Origin: DATMRF01 sp035566435
GTDB taxonomy: Bacteria; Verrucomicrobiota; Verrucomicrobiia; Limisphaerales; UBA8199
Assembly (NCBI GenBank): GCA_035566435.1
Contig: DATMRF010000082.1
Span: 1 to 33,866 of the forward strand
Length of the DNA stretch: 33,866 bases
Reading direction: 5' to 3'
Shown: one piece after another, positions 7,401 through 14,029 of the stretch
How positions within the stretch are numbered: the stretch's first letter is position 1
Layout: every line of letters starts with the position of its first letter
Made by a program: the position numbers and the translations under genes
The notes under the pieces: generated by a model
The model's input: only the letters and a program-made list of their open reading frames with translations
Databases searched by the model: none
What the model was told of the DNA's origin: nothing

Positions 7401-8174
7401 ATGTTGAGCTGTATATTTATGAGAAAAAAGAAAAGTCAGAAAGCGGAAGCAGCAACCGCAGCAGCAAAGCCAATAGCGACAACGGCAACAGAGGCAAGCA
7501 GCGATCTGGAGAGTGGTTTGCAGGCGAAACCCAAAGAGCGGACTTGGGAGCACCTCAAGGCATATCAATGGAAGCGCGGAGAATCAGGCAATAAATCAGG
7601 AAAGCGGAAAGGCGACGCGAGCATTACAGCCGGTTTGAGAAGAGCATTAAGCAAACGCGGGCAGGTCGAAAAAATAGTCGCGGCGATGATTGATGCGGTG
7701 ATCTCCAAGAAGGATTCACAGATGAGCAAGCTGATTCTGGAACGGGTCGATGGTTCGCTCAGGGAGATTTTAGACATGAAGTTCCATGGCTCTATCATCA
7801 ATCCTGCGCCCTCTGGCTGTGTGATTATTTTGCCCGACAACCATCGCGGCGATTCCGTTCCGCCCGAACTGCTCCCGCCCGTTGACGTTGACCTTGTGCC
7901 GGCACAGGAACCACCAGTAACAACACCCGCCGAAGCGCAGCCGGAGAAACCGCAACCCGTGGTAGAAAGCAAACCCGAGGCAGCGACTCCCGCTCCAAAG
8001 CTAGATCCGAGGTTGAATCCGTCATCGCCGCATTATATCCCGGCGTGTCATCGAAACTTTTCAAACATGGCAGGACCTCCGCCTCCCGACGATCCCGCAC
8101 CACGCGCACCCGAGCAAGAGCGACCGTTTGGCGGCGCGGTCGGAATTGGTTGGCCGGGCACGTCAACAATGTGA
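7401..8174 (+). CDS. DUF5681-like protein with Pro-rich tail
   Basis: A protein of about 257 residues. Residues roughly 50-135 contain WKRGESGNKSGKRKG, then ITAGLRRALSKRG, and a helix ending KLILERVDGSL. This follows the DUF5681 pattern (FKKGQSGNPGGRP near the start, LILERLDGKP near the end), a family often seen in phage and mobile elements near terminase-like genes. The C-terminal third is Pro-rich with PPEL, PAEAQPEKPQP and a final GIGWPGT. The start is uncertain: GTG 7395, ATG 7401 and ATG 7419 are all in frame; 7401 sits in a TAATG overlap with a tiny upstream frame. It follows the primase by 45 bases. Confidence 0.6.
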   Translation: MLSCIFMRKKKSQKAEAATAAAKPIATTATEASSDLESGLQAKPKERTWEHLKAYQWKRGESGNKSGKRKGDASITAGLRRALSKRGQVEKIVAAMIDAVISKKDSQMSKLILERVDGSLREILDMKFHGSIINPAPSGCVIILPDNHRGDSVPPELLPPVDVDLVPAQEPPVTTPAEAQPEKPQPVVESKPEAATPAPKLDPRLNPSSPHYIPACHRNFSNMAGPPPPDDPAPRAPEQERPFGGAVGIGWPGTSTM

Positions 8175-8432
8175 GTGTGGCACTTGCATTGACCGCCTCC
8201 CCGAGCCGTCGTCTATCCCGTCAAACCCGGCGGCTGCTACGCGAAATCCAAAACCAAAGATTTACATAGAAGGTGCAGATTTTGCAACTAACACGAAAAT
8301 TCGGCGGTGTCCTAATTTGAAATCCGTAGCCTCTTGGTTTTTCCGGCTTTGGCCCCAGATTGCGCCATGCGCGTATAAGGGTATTTTATTTTTTTTGGTG
8401 GTCCTCTGCGTCGTCGTATGGGGAATGGTTCT

Positions 8433-9299
8433 TCAATTTGTGTCGGACTTCCACGGATTTCGCCCGATGGCTATCCTTATTTCGCCGCCTTTCATTTCAG
8501 CATCAGAGACATATCCCACTCCCGATAATGAAATAACGAATGCTTTGCTAAGGGCCGAGATTAGCGGGTCCACGAAGTCCGACCCGGGCGAACCTTTAAG
8601 AGTACCACCGGATCGCCCGATAATGGTCACTCCTTCCGATAGATTCCTCCACAAGTCTCTCGCTCTGGCGCTCTCCGGGATTGGTTGTGGCTCCGTGACG
8701 GTCCAGCCAGCGGTTTTGAGCGATTGGGCTATGCGACGCCCCAGCCCTTCCGGCTCGTGGTCCATACTAGGTATGAACCATATTGATGCACGACCCTTGG
8801 GAGCATTGGTTAGGGAATCTTGGAAGGCCTCCGCCCGGAACAACTCCCACCTGGGCCAGCCCCATTTTTGGAGTCGCATAATGCGAAATTCTGCCTGCGC
8901 AGCCCTCTCGCGCTGTTTGGCAACTTCGATTTCGAGCTCCTTTGCGGCCGCTTCGTTTTTGGCGGCGCGTTCGTTCGCCTTACCGGCCAATATGATTGCG
9001 TCTGCGGCTTCTTTGTCAGTTTCCGACGCCTCATACAGTTCGTATGTCAGGCTAACAACAAGAAGCGCCATGAAGAATTTCTTCCAACGAGCATGTTTTC
9101 CGATTTCCTCTTTCCAATCGAAGTATACCTCTCCCGTTACTGCCACGAGCACGCCAATAATTCCTGGGTGCTTTATCGCGAATGCCCTCAATGATGGCCA
9201 GAGCACAGCCCCCAACACGCATAAAAAAGCGATTGCAAATAAAATTCTCTTTTGCGCACTTGCGGTCTTTCTGGCGTCAAAATTATTGACGATTTTCAT
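8433..9299 (-). CDS. membrane-anchored coiled-coil protein of unknown function
   Basis: This 288-residue protein has three hydrophobic segments at about residues 19-35, 46-60 and 74-88. They are followed by an Ala/Glu/Lys-rich coiled coil (about 92-145, KEAADAIILAGKANERAAKN onward). A C-terminal alpha/beta-looking domain (about 165-288) includes ASIWFIPSMD and GLGRRIAQSLKTAGWTV. It is probably an inner-membrane protein with its large C-terminal part in the cytoplasm. The family is not recognised. It is transcribed opposite to the primase run and converges on it, so it behaves like cargo. The opposite strand is also open for 395 codons but lacks protein-like features. Confidence 0.7.
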   Translation of the reverse strand: MKIVNNFDARKTASAQKRILFAIAFLCVLGAVLWPSLRAFAIKHPGIIGVLVAVTGEVYFDWKEEIGKHARWKKFFMALLVVSLTYELYEASETDKEAADAIILAGKANERAAKNEAAAKELEIEVAKQRERAAQAEFRIMRLQKWGWPRWELFRAEAFQDSLTNAPKGRASIWFIPSMDHEPEGLGRRIAQSLKTAGWTVTEPQPIPESARARDLWRNLSEGVTIIGRSGGTLKGSPGSDFVDPLISALSKAFVISLSGVGYVSDAEMKGGEIRIAIGRNPWKSDTN

Positions 9300-9690
9300 A
9301 AAGAAAGACCGTTGACATCTTCACAATGTATGCAATTTTCCAATCGCTTAGGGTGCGTAAGTTAACTGGCAAACCCGTGTTCCTGACAATCGCGGATTGC
9401 GAATCCGAGGCCCGCCGCATCTATTAAACCGATCCCGTCTATGCAACGGGTTTATCGCTTTGTGATGTCGGGAGCAAGGCTTTCCACATCCATCCAGGCA
9501 GCTTTCCTGCTGGCCGCGTGATTTGCCCGCCAATCGATCCACGATTAGTTAGTCTTGGGGCACATTCTTCGCGGGCTGTCTTGCCTTTCGGAGTAAATAC
9601 GCCATGGCAGGATGCCCGGAGAGTCATCAACCCAGCCGACGCATTTACCTTTGGACCTTAGAATTCGGGATCCTGCGCCGGTCGGTCGCG
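9300..9690. other. 390-base gap with no supported gene
   Basis: Only short overlapping ORFs without family features are present. A weak hairpin CCCGT/ACGGG (9434-9450) is followed by TTTAT. No tRNA, promoter consensus or repeat shared with the rest of the window was seen. Confidence 0.4.
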
Positions 9691-10893
9691 CTACGGGATT
9701 GCAACAACCCGATAAAAGCGGCGCGGACTGTAACCTGCCGCCACATTGGCATTCGTGTCCGTCCACAGTTGCAGGGGTTGCGTGAGAGTGATTTGGCCCA
9801 AGGTGGACCAAGTAGCGGCTTGGCTCACGTTCGTAGTATATTGAATGCCGTAGGTGTTGCCTACCGAACCCTCAATCGTCAGCCCGGCGTAAAGTCCAAG
9901 TGAAACACCGGCAGGATTCACCGTCAAAAAGGCGTTGGAGCTGGTGACACTCCCGAGCGCATTGCTCACGACTACCCAATAGTTTCCACCCTCGTTCAGT
10001 GAGAGATTGGTCAAAACGAGGCTGGAGTTTGTCGCCCACGAAATGGAAAACCCGTCCTTGTACCACAAATAACCGGGCGGCGGTGTGCCGCCTGCCGTCA
10101 CCGTGAAGGTGACCCTTCCGCCCCAATAACCGACTTGGCCTTGCGGTTGCGAGAGAATGAAAGGCGCTACGGGGAGGCATTTGCCGGCGCTCCCCGCGCT
10201 GTAGAGGGCCTGGACCTCGGAACCGCTCAGGGCACGGTTGTACAAGCTCACCTCGTCCACTCGCCCTGGCAGCGCGTAGGGGCTGATTCCGTACCCCCCG
10301 ATCTTGAGCGGACCTGTCGTCGTCGCCACCGGCCCTGTCACCGCCAGGGTGTTTTCGAGTTGGCCGTTCACATAGAGCCGAAACTGGGCAGCGTTGTATG
10401 TAATGGCGACGTGGTACCAAGTATTGAGCTGAAGCGAGGTAGTGCCAAACATGGCAAGATCCCCGGTTGGAACAACACCGAGCCCCGCCTGAAAAATCGA
10501 ATTGCTCCCCGTTTGATAAACCGCGATCGCGTACTGCCCTGGCTGTACGAAGTAGATGTTTTTGTAAACCACGAGAACCCCTTCAGTATTGGGATAATTC
10601 GAGAGGAGCACCCACGCTTCAACAGAAAGGCTGTTCGTCGGGTCGAGCTCAGGTGCATCAGCGATCAGGACGCCCTGGTCAGAGCTGGTGAAGGAGAACG
10701 CTTGCCCAACTTCGCCAGGCCCAAGGCCTGCGCCGTTGATTAGTACACCGTTGTTGGTCCCCGCGCTGTCGTTGGAGTTAGTTTCGGCCCGCCACCAGCC
10801 GACGAGCCCGGAAGGCGCGGGCACACAATTTGTAGCTTGAACATGGTAGGGAAGCGCGAGCAGGAGCGGGAGTGCGAGAGAAATGAGTTTCAT
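9691..10893 (-). CDS. secreted LamG-like plus Ig-like protein
   Basis: This 400-residue protein begins with a signal peptide (MKLISLALPLLLALPYHVQA; cleavage near residue 20). Residues about 28-235 form a LamG/concanavalin-like jellyroll: GLVGWWRAETNSNDSAGTNN, SLSVEAWV, WYHVAITYN, FRLYVNGQL, GRVDEVSLYNRALSGSEVQ. Next comes an Ig-like domain (about 245-330; PPGYLWYKDG, LVLTNLSLNEGGNYWVVVSN). The C-terminal module contains YGIQYTTNVSQAATW and ends SPRRFYRVV, as often seen in Pedosphaera-type surface proteins. A ribosome binding site AAAGGT precedes the ATG. It lies between the two att repeats, so it is element cargo or was captured; its ligand is unknown. Confidence 0.8.
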   Translation of the reverse strand: MKLISLALPLLLALPYHVQATNCVPAPSGLVGWWRAETNSNDSAGTNNGVLINGAGLGPGEVGQAFSFTSSDQGVLIADAPELDPTNSLSVEAWVLLSNYPNTEGVLVVYKNIYFVQPGQYAIAVYQTGSNSIFQAGLGVVPTGDLAMFGTTSLQLNTWYHVAITYNAAQFRLYVNGQLENTLAVTGPVATTTGPLKIGGYGISPYALPGRVDEVSLYNRALSGSEVQALYSAGSAGKCLPVAPFILSQPQGQVGYWGGRVTFTVTAGGTPPPGYLWYKDGFSISWATNSSLVLTNLSLNEGGNYWVVVSNALGSVTSSNAFLTVNPAGVSLGLYAGLTIEGSVGNTYGIQYTTNVSQAATWSTLGQITLTQPLQLWTDTNANVAAGYSPRRFYRVVAIP

Positions 10894-11081
10894 AGTTACC
10901 TTTCACGATGAGCGCGGTTAACCAACAGGCCGACTTGAGTGGAGGCTTACAATCAGGTTTTGGCAAGCAAATTTTGATGCAAACTCGGGCCAATTGGGCT
11001 CCGTCAACAGCCTTCATGCAATCGAAAGCTAGAGCCGCCATCGTGCCGGTCTGATTCTGGACAGCATTGGCTTTTCCGCGC
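10894..11081. other. upstream region of the LamG gene, nothing else seen
   Basis: This stretch is the 5' flank of the reverse-strand LamG gene. No promoter consensus or ORF with family features was recognised. The iteron-like array starts immediately to its right. Confidence 0.3.
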
Positions 11082-11298
11082 GGTGCGGCTTGTCCTCTGC
11101 TTTTTTCCGGTGCCGCTTACTTTCCTCCTGTACCGCTTGCCCACAGCTTTCGACCCGGGCCGCTTGTCCCTCACCTTTTTTCTGGGGCCGCTTGTTCTTC
11201 AAATCCCCAGCGTAACGGGCTACCACCGCGCACAGGATTCGATTACAGCCGCTTTGATCGTGGGCCGCTTGTCTTTTTATGCGGGCCGCTTGTCCGGC
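11082..11298 (-). repeat. array of about eight degenerate repeats, reverse-strand consensus GGACAAGCGGCCC
   Basis: On the forward strand the core GGGCCGCTTGTCC recurs with variations; the GCTT of each copy is at about 11088, 11115, 11135, 11162, 11190, 11251, 11267 and 11288. Spacing is mostly 20-28 bases. On the reverse strand copies are separated by A-rich spacers (such as GAAAAAAG). A reverse ORF (11394-11029) runs through the array, but it is only a Lys/Gln/Ala-rich low-complexity translation and the spacing is not a multiple of three, so I read this as DNA repeats. Position just inside the right att repeat suggests iterons or integrase/Xis arm sites. Confidence 0.6.
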
Positions 11299-11313
11299 CC
11301 GTCCTAGGGCATT

Positions 11314-11329
11314 CTGGACGGGTGTCCAG
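11314..11329. repeat. short perfect hairpin
   Basis: CTGGAC (11314-11319) and GTCCAG (11324-11329) form a 6-bp stem with loop GGGT. It lies between the repeat array and the right att site. A second inverted pair, TTCGGTGT and ACACCCGAA, sits at about 11436-11455. Either could be a protein-binding site. Confidence 0.4.
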
Positions 11330-11478
11330 TAGTGGGATTCGTGCGAGATTCCAGACCGCTTTTCCTCCGTTGCATCCCTTTTTGGATCCCGCAAGCCGTT
11401 TTGGGGGATAATCTCGGATAAAGTGCGCTAACACTTTCGGTGTCTAACACCCGAAATTGATCAGACAGGTAAGAGGAG

Positions 11479-11501
11479 AAAAAGCCCGGTAAAACCGAGG
11501 C
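11479..11501 (-). terminator. intrinsic terminator just inside attR, facing the orphan tRNA promoter
   Basis: On the reverse strand the sequence GCCTCGG-TTTTA-CCGGGC (11501-11484) folds into a GC stem with one wobble or bulge and is followed by five T (11483-11479). It starts 3 bases beyond the 42-bp repeat. The stem resembles the tRNA-Lys acceptor stem (GCCTCGG with CCGGGGC). It would stop transcripts coming from the tRNA promoter at 11562-11587. Confidence 0.6.
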
Positions 11502-11504
11502 GAA

Positions 11505-11546
11505 ATTAAGAGTCAACTGCTCTGCCAATTGAGCTACCGAGGCAAC
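11505..11546. repeat. attR: right 42-bp direct repeat, tRNA-Lys 5' half only
   Basis: This is identical to 616-657. It holds the 5' half of tRNA-Lys (reverse strand, 5' end at 11543) through the anticodon loop, then breaks into unrelated sequence, so it cannot fold as a tRNA. Its upstream flank keeps a promoter, which shows this side is the ancestral 5' flank of the tRNA gene. Confidence 0.9.
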
Positions 11547-11561
11547 CAAGAGGTGCAGAAG

Positions 11562-11587
11562 ATTGTACGAGCGCCGAATTTTGTCAA
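11562..11587 (-). promoter_or_regulatory. orphaned tRNA-Lys promoter
   Basis: On the reverse strand TTGACA (11587-11582) is followed after 14 bases by TACAAT (11567-11562). The spacing is short for sigma-70; TTCTTG at 11590-11585 would give 17. Start of transcription would fall near 11554, about 10 bases before the tRNA 5' end at 11543, as expected for a tRNA gene. It now drives only the truncated tRNA half. Confidence 0.55.
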
Positions 11588-11594
11588 GAACGTC

Positions 11595-11622
11595 AAAAAG
11601 GGCGCACCAACAGGGTGCGCCC
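11595..11622 (-). terminator. strong intrinsic terminator of the nfo transcription unit
   Basis: The arms GGGCGCACC (11600-11608) and GGTGCGCCC (11614-11622) form a perfect 9-bp stem with a 5-base loop. On the reverse strand the stem is followed by five T (11599-11595). It lies downstream of nfo and ends just before the tRNA promoter, so it insulates the tRNA gene from the nfo operon. Confidence 0.8.
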
Positions 11623-11733
11623 AGATACACACGGTGCGGGAAAAATAGGCGAAGGAAAAAATCCTGACAATGGCAAAAGAGTTGATAGTTGAGGGCGGGC
11701 GCAGGACAGAATTCTTCGACGAACGTGGCGCTT

Positions 11734-11769
11734 TCTCATCAACACCCCGCTGACGGGGTGTTGATGAGA
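11734..11769. repeat. 16-bp perfect hairpin downstream of nfo
   Basis: TCTCATCAACACCCCG (11734-11749) and its exact reverse complement (11754-11769) flank the loop CTGA. There is no T run on either side. It lies between the nfo stop and the terminator at 11595-11622 and may protect mRNA 3' ends. Confidence 0.7.
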
Positions 11770-11797
11770 TGCTCGCCAGGCTCGGGCCTCCGGCGAT

Positions 11798-12643
11798 TTA
11801 TTTCACCAGGGAGCGGAGGGTGGCGAGGTTCTCCACGTCTTCCTTCAGGTCCTCGTCTTTGGGTGTTTCCAGGCAGCCGGGATGGTTTTTAAAGCGGGGG
11901 TCGTTGACGATGTGGCGGAAGCCCTTGAGTCCGATTTTGCCCTGACCGATATGGGTGTGGCGGTCCACGCGGGAGTCGAGGTCGGTCTTGGAGTCATTGA
12001 GGTGGAACGCGAGAATTTGCTTCAAGCCCATCAATGAGGCCACCTCGCGAATGGCGCCCTCCCAACCTTTCGCCGTCCGGATATCGTACCCGGCCGCGAA
12101 GAAATGCGCGGTGTCCAGGCAAACGCCGAGCCGCTCGGGCTTCTTGACGCGGTCGAAAATAGCGGCGAGGTGCGTGAGTTTATACCCGAGACAGGTCCCC
12201 TGCCCTGCGGTGTTTTCGAGGGCAATCCGCACCACAGATTTTCGGGTGGCAGCGAACACCACGTCCAAGCCGGCGACAATTTGCTTGAGGGCCGCGTCCT
12301 CGCCGGTTCCCAGGTGGGCGCCGGGATGCAACACCAGGAACGGGAGCCCGAGCTCGGTGGCGAACTGGATTTCCTGGATGAGTGATTTGAGCGAGCGGGA
12401 ACGATTTTCGGAGGGAGGCGCGCCCAGGTTAATGAGGTAACCCGTGTGGCCAAAGACGCAGGAGAAGGTATTGGCGGCCAGCTCTTTCGCGTAGAGGGCA
12501 AGGTCTTGCGGCGAGTGCGGTTTGCCGAACCATTGCATGTTGCTTTTGACGAAGATTTGGACCACCTCGCAGTTGATGCTACTTCCGCGTTGCAGGGCCC
12601 GCCAGACTCCGCCGGCTGTGGACATGTGCGCTCCGAATTTCAT
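11798..12643 (-). CDS. nfo: endonuclease IV (AP endonuclease)
   Basis: This 281-residue protein matches the Nfo/EndoIV TIM-barrel family, which cuts DNA 5' of abasic sites in base excision repair. Family features are the N-terminal KFGAHMSTAGGV, FVKSNMQWFGK, the metal-ligand segments HTGYLINLGAP, HPGAH, ENTAGQG and DTAHFFAAGYD, and HLNDSK followed by DRHTHIGQGKIG. Length is normal (about 280). It is the last gene of the reverse-strand ParA-dehydrogenase run, 45 bases after E2, and is followed by a hairpin and a strong terminator. Nothing indicates damage. Confidence 0.93.
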   Translation of the reverse strand: MKFGAHMSTAGGVWRALQRGSSINCEVVQIFVKSNMQWFGKPHSPQDLALYAKELAANTFSCVFGHTGYLINLGAPPSENRSRSLKSLIQEIQFATELGLPFLVLHPGAHLGTGEDAALKQIVAGLDVVFAATRKSVVRIALENTAGQGTCLGYKLTHLAAIFDRVKKPERLGVCLDTAHFFAAGYDIRTAKGWEGAIREVASLMGLKQILAFHLNDSKTDLDSRVDRHTHIGQGKIGLKGFRHIVNDPRFKNHPGCLETPKDEDLKEDVENLATLRSLVK

Positions 12644-12688
12644 CCAGATATGAAGAACTTAAACCGCGGAATATGCGGACGGTCCGGA

Positions 12689-13897
12689 TTAGAGTTTTTC
12701 GGGCTGAGCCAGCAGTTGGGCGATGCGAGCGAGGAGGCGGCCGGCGGCTCCGCCGTCGAGAACACGGTGGTCGAAGCTGAGGGTGACGTTCGCTTCCATA
12801 ACGGGCACGAACTGGCCTTTGGCTTCGTCCCACTGGGGCACGCGATTGGCCGCGCCCATGCCGAGCACGAGCGTTTGCTCCGGCAACGGAATGGGTGTGG
12901 CCCAAGTGAGGCCGAAGGTGCCGAAGTTGGTGACAGTGGCGATCGAGCCGCCGGTGGCATCGGCGGGCAGCTTGCGCTGCCGCGCCAACTCGACCAGTTC
13001 GTTATAGCGCTCCACGAGTTCTTTCAACAGCCGGCGGTCGGCATTTCGGATCACCGGAACCAATACGCCCTCCTCGGCCTCGACCGCGAACCCGACGTCG
13101 ATGGCGGAAGGGTGAACGATTTTGCTGCCGATCAGGCGGCCGGCCGGGGCGCTGTTTTCCGAAAGCGCAACCGCCAGCGCGCGCAACGCATAAAGCGCCG
13201 GGCCGGGCCGTGGCTCGCACGTCTTGCGGTGTTGCAGCAGCGGGTCGAAACACACAGGTCGGGCAACGGTGGCCAGCGGACGGGTCCAACTGCGGCGCAT
13301 GGCGTCCGCGACCGCGACCCGCATGCTTGAGGCCTGGCTCAATTTGCTCTTCTCGAGGTTGGAAACGAATTTCTCGAAGTCCTGGATGGTGACGCGGCCG
13401 GCAGCACCGCTGCCCGGCAGGCCCGCCAGATCCGCGGCGTGGAGGCCCAGTTCGATCATGCGCGCCTTCATGCGCGGCGACATATAGCTGGCGCCGGCTG
13501 CATTCGCCGGGACAGGCAGGCCGCGCACCGTCGGCTCGACGACTTTCCTGGGCGCCTCCCGGTGAGGCTTGACCGCGCCTTCGGCCTGGGTGTCGTTTTC
13601 TTCGCCGTTTTTTGACGACACCGGGATATCGAGTCCGAGGCGGACGGCGTCTTCCTGGCTGGCATCCAAATAACCGAGCACGGTTCCGACGGGGTAACTT
13701 TCGTTCAGTTTCACCAACAACTTTTCGACGCGGCCGGTGCAAGGGGCCGCGACGTTCATCGTTGCTTTGCTGGTCTCCACTTCGATGATGTCCTGGTCGG
13801 TCTGGACCTGGTCGCCGACCTTGACCAGAAGATTAACGACCGTGGCCTCGGCGATGGACTCGCCGAGCTGGGGCATGATGAGCGGGATGGAGGGCAT
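12689..13897 (-). CDS. 2-oxoacid dehydrogenase E2 (dihydrolipoyl acyltransferase)
   Basis: This 402-residue E2 subunit transfers the acyl group from lipoate to CoA, most likely acetyl in a pyruvate dehydrogenase. Residues 3-78 are the lipoyl domain with lipoyl-lysine K44 in ETSKATM (most homologues have ETDKA). An Ala/Pro/charged linker follows, then the peripheral subunit-binding domain (about 137-178; MSPRMKARMIELG... GRVTIQDFEKF). The catalytic domain ends with SFDHRVLDGG, giving catalytic H377 and D381. It follows E1-beta by a 132-base gap holding an inverted repeat. No E3 gene lies in the window. Pyruvate versus another 2-oxoacid cannot be decided from sequence alone. Confidence 0.9.
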   Translation of the reverse strand: MPSIPLIMPQLGESIAEATVVNLLVKVGDQVQTDQDIIEVETSKATMNVAAPCTGRVEKLLVKLNESYPVGTVLGYLDASQEDAVRLGLDIPVSSKNGEENDTQAEGAVKPHREAPRKVVEPTVRGLPVPANAAGASYMSPRMKARMIELGLHAADLAGLPGSGAAGRVTIQDFEKFVSNLEKSKLSQASSMRVAVADAMRRSWTRPLATVARPVCFDPLLQHRKTCEPRPGPALYALRALAVALSENSAPAGRLIGSKIVHPSAIDVGFAVEAEEGVLVPVIRNADRRLLKELVERYNELVELARQRKLPADATGGSIATVTNFGTFGLTWATPIPLPEQTLVLGMGAANRVPQWDEAKGQFVPVMEANVTLSFDHRVLDGGAAGRLLARIAQLLAQPEKL

Positions 13898-13907
13898 GGG
13901 CTCAGAG

Positions 13908-14022
13908 CGGAGTGATGGAGTGGTGGGTTGGTGGCGTACTGGAGCGATGGAGTATTGGAGTGATGGGGGGCTGGAGTGGTGGTTTCGGCCTCACTCCTTT
14001 ACTCCAGAACTCCATCACTCCG
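13908..14022. repeat. inverted repeat with GGAGT-rich interior between E1-beta and E2
   Basis: Perfect 14-bp arms CGGAGTGATGGAGT (13908-13921) and ACTCCATCACTCCG (14009-14022) flank a purine-rich interior with several TGGAGYGATGG-type copies. The whole 131-base intergenic space is made of this unit, so it looks like a dispersed palindromic element inside an operon. Confidence 0.7.
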
Positions 14023-14029
14023 TTTCTGC

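Larger units (their letters stand above)
616..11546. mobile_element. 10.9-kb tRNA-Lys-integrated genetic element (integrase, Xis-like protein, primase, cargo)
   Basis: The element is bounded by a perfect 42-bp direct repeat (616-657 and 11505-11546) derived from tRNA-Lys(CTT). A tyrosine integrase lies 89 bases inside the left repeat and points inward. Between the repeats lie an excisionase-like HTH protein, a zinc-ribbon protein, a BT4734-like primase, a DUF5681-like protein, several unknown proteins and two cargo-like genes. No transposase, relaxase, type IV secretion, capsid or large terminase gene is visible, so self-transfer is not supported; a satellite-like lifestyle is inference. Unit length from repeat to repeat is 10,889 bp. 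Base composition looks lower in GC than the flanking nfo/dehydrogenase block by eye. Confidence 0.85.

Noticed and set aside
8128..9315. 395-codon forward open frame opposite the membrane/coiled-coil gene
   Set aside because: The reverse frame has membrane helices and a coiled coil; the forward peptide is Ser-rich without pattern.
9434..9450. hairpin CCCGT/ACGGG as a terminator
   Set aside because: Five base pairs with a 7-base loop and no proper T run; no gene ends near it on that strand.
11082..11298. CRISPR array
   Set aside because: Repeats are short and degenerate, spacing is irregular, and no cas genes are present.
11029..11394. reverse-strand 121-aa basic protein
   Set aside because: It is a low-complexity translation of the degenerate repeat array, and repeat spacing breaks the frame.
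11505..11546. second tRNA-Lys gene
   Set aside because: Only the 5' half is present; there is no T arm or 3' acceptor strand.
12446..13330. 294-codon forward frame opposite nfo and E2
   Set aside because: Both opposing genes have complete catalytic motifs, so this is a shadow.
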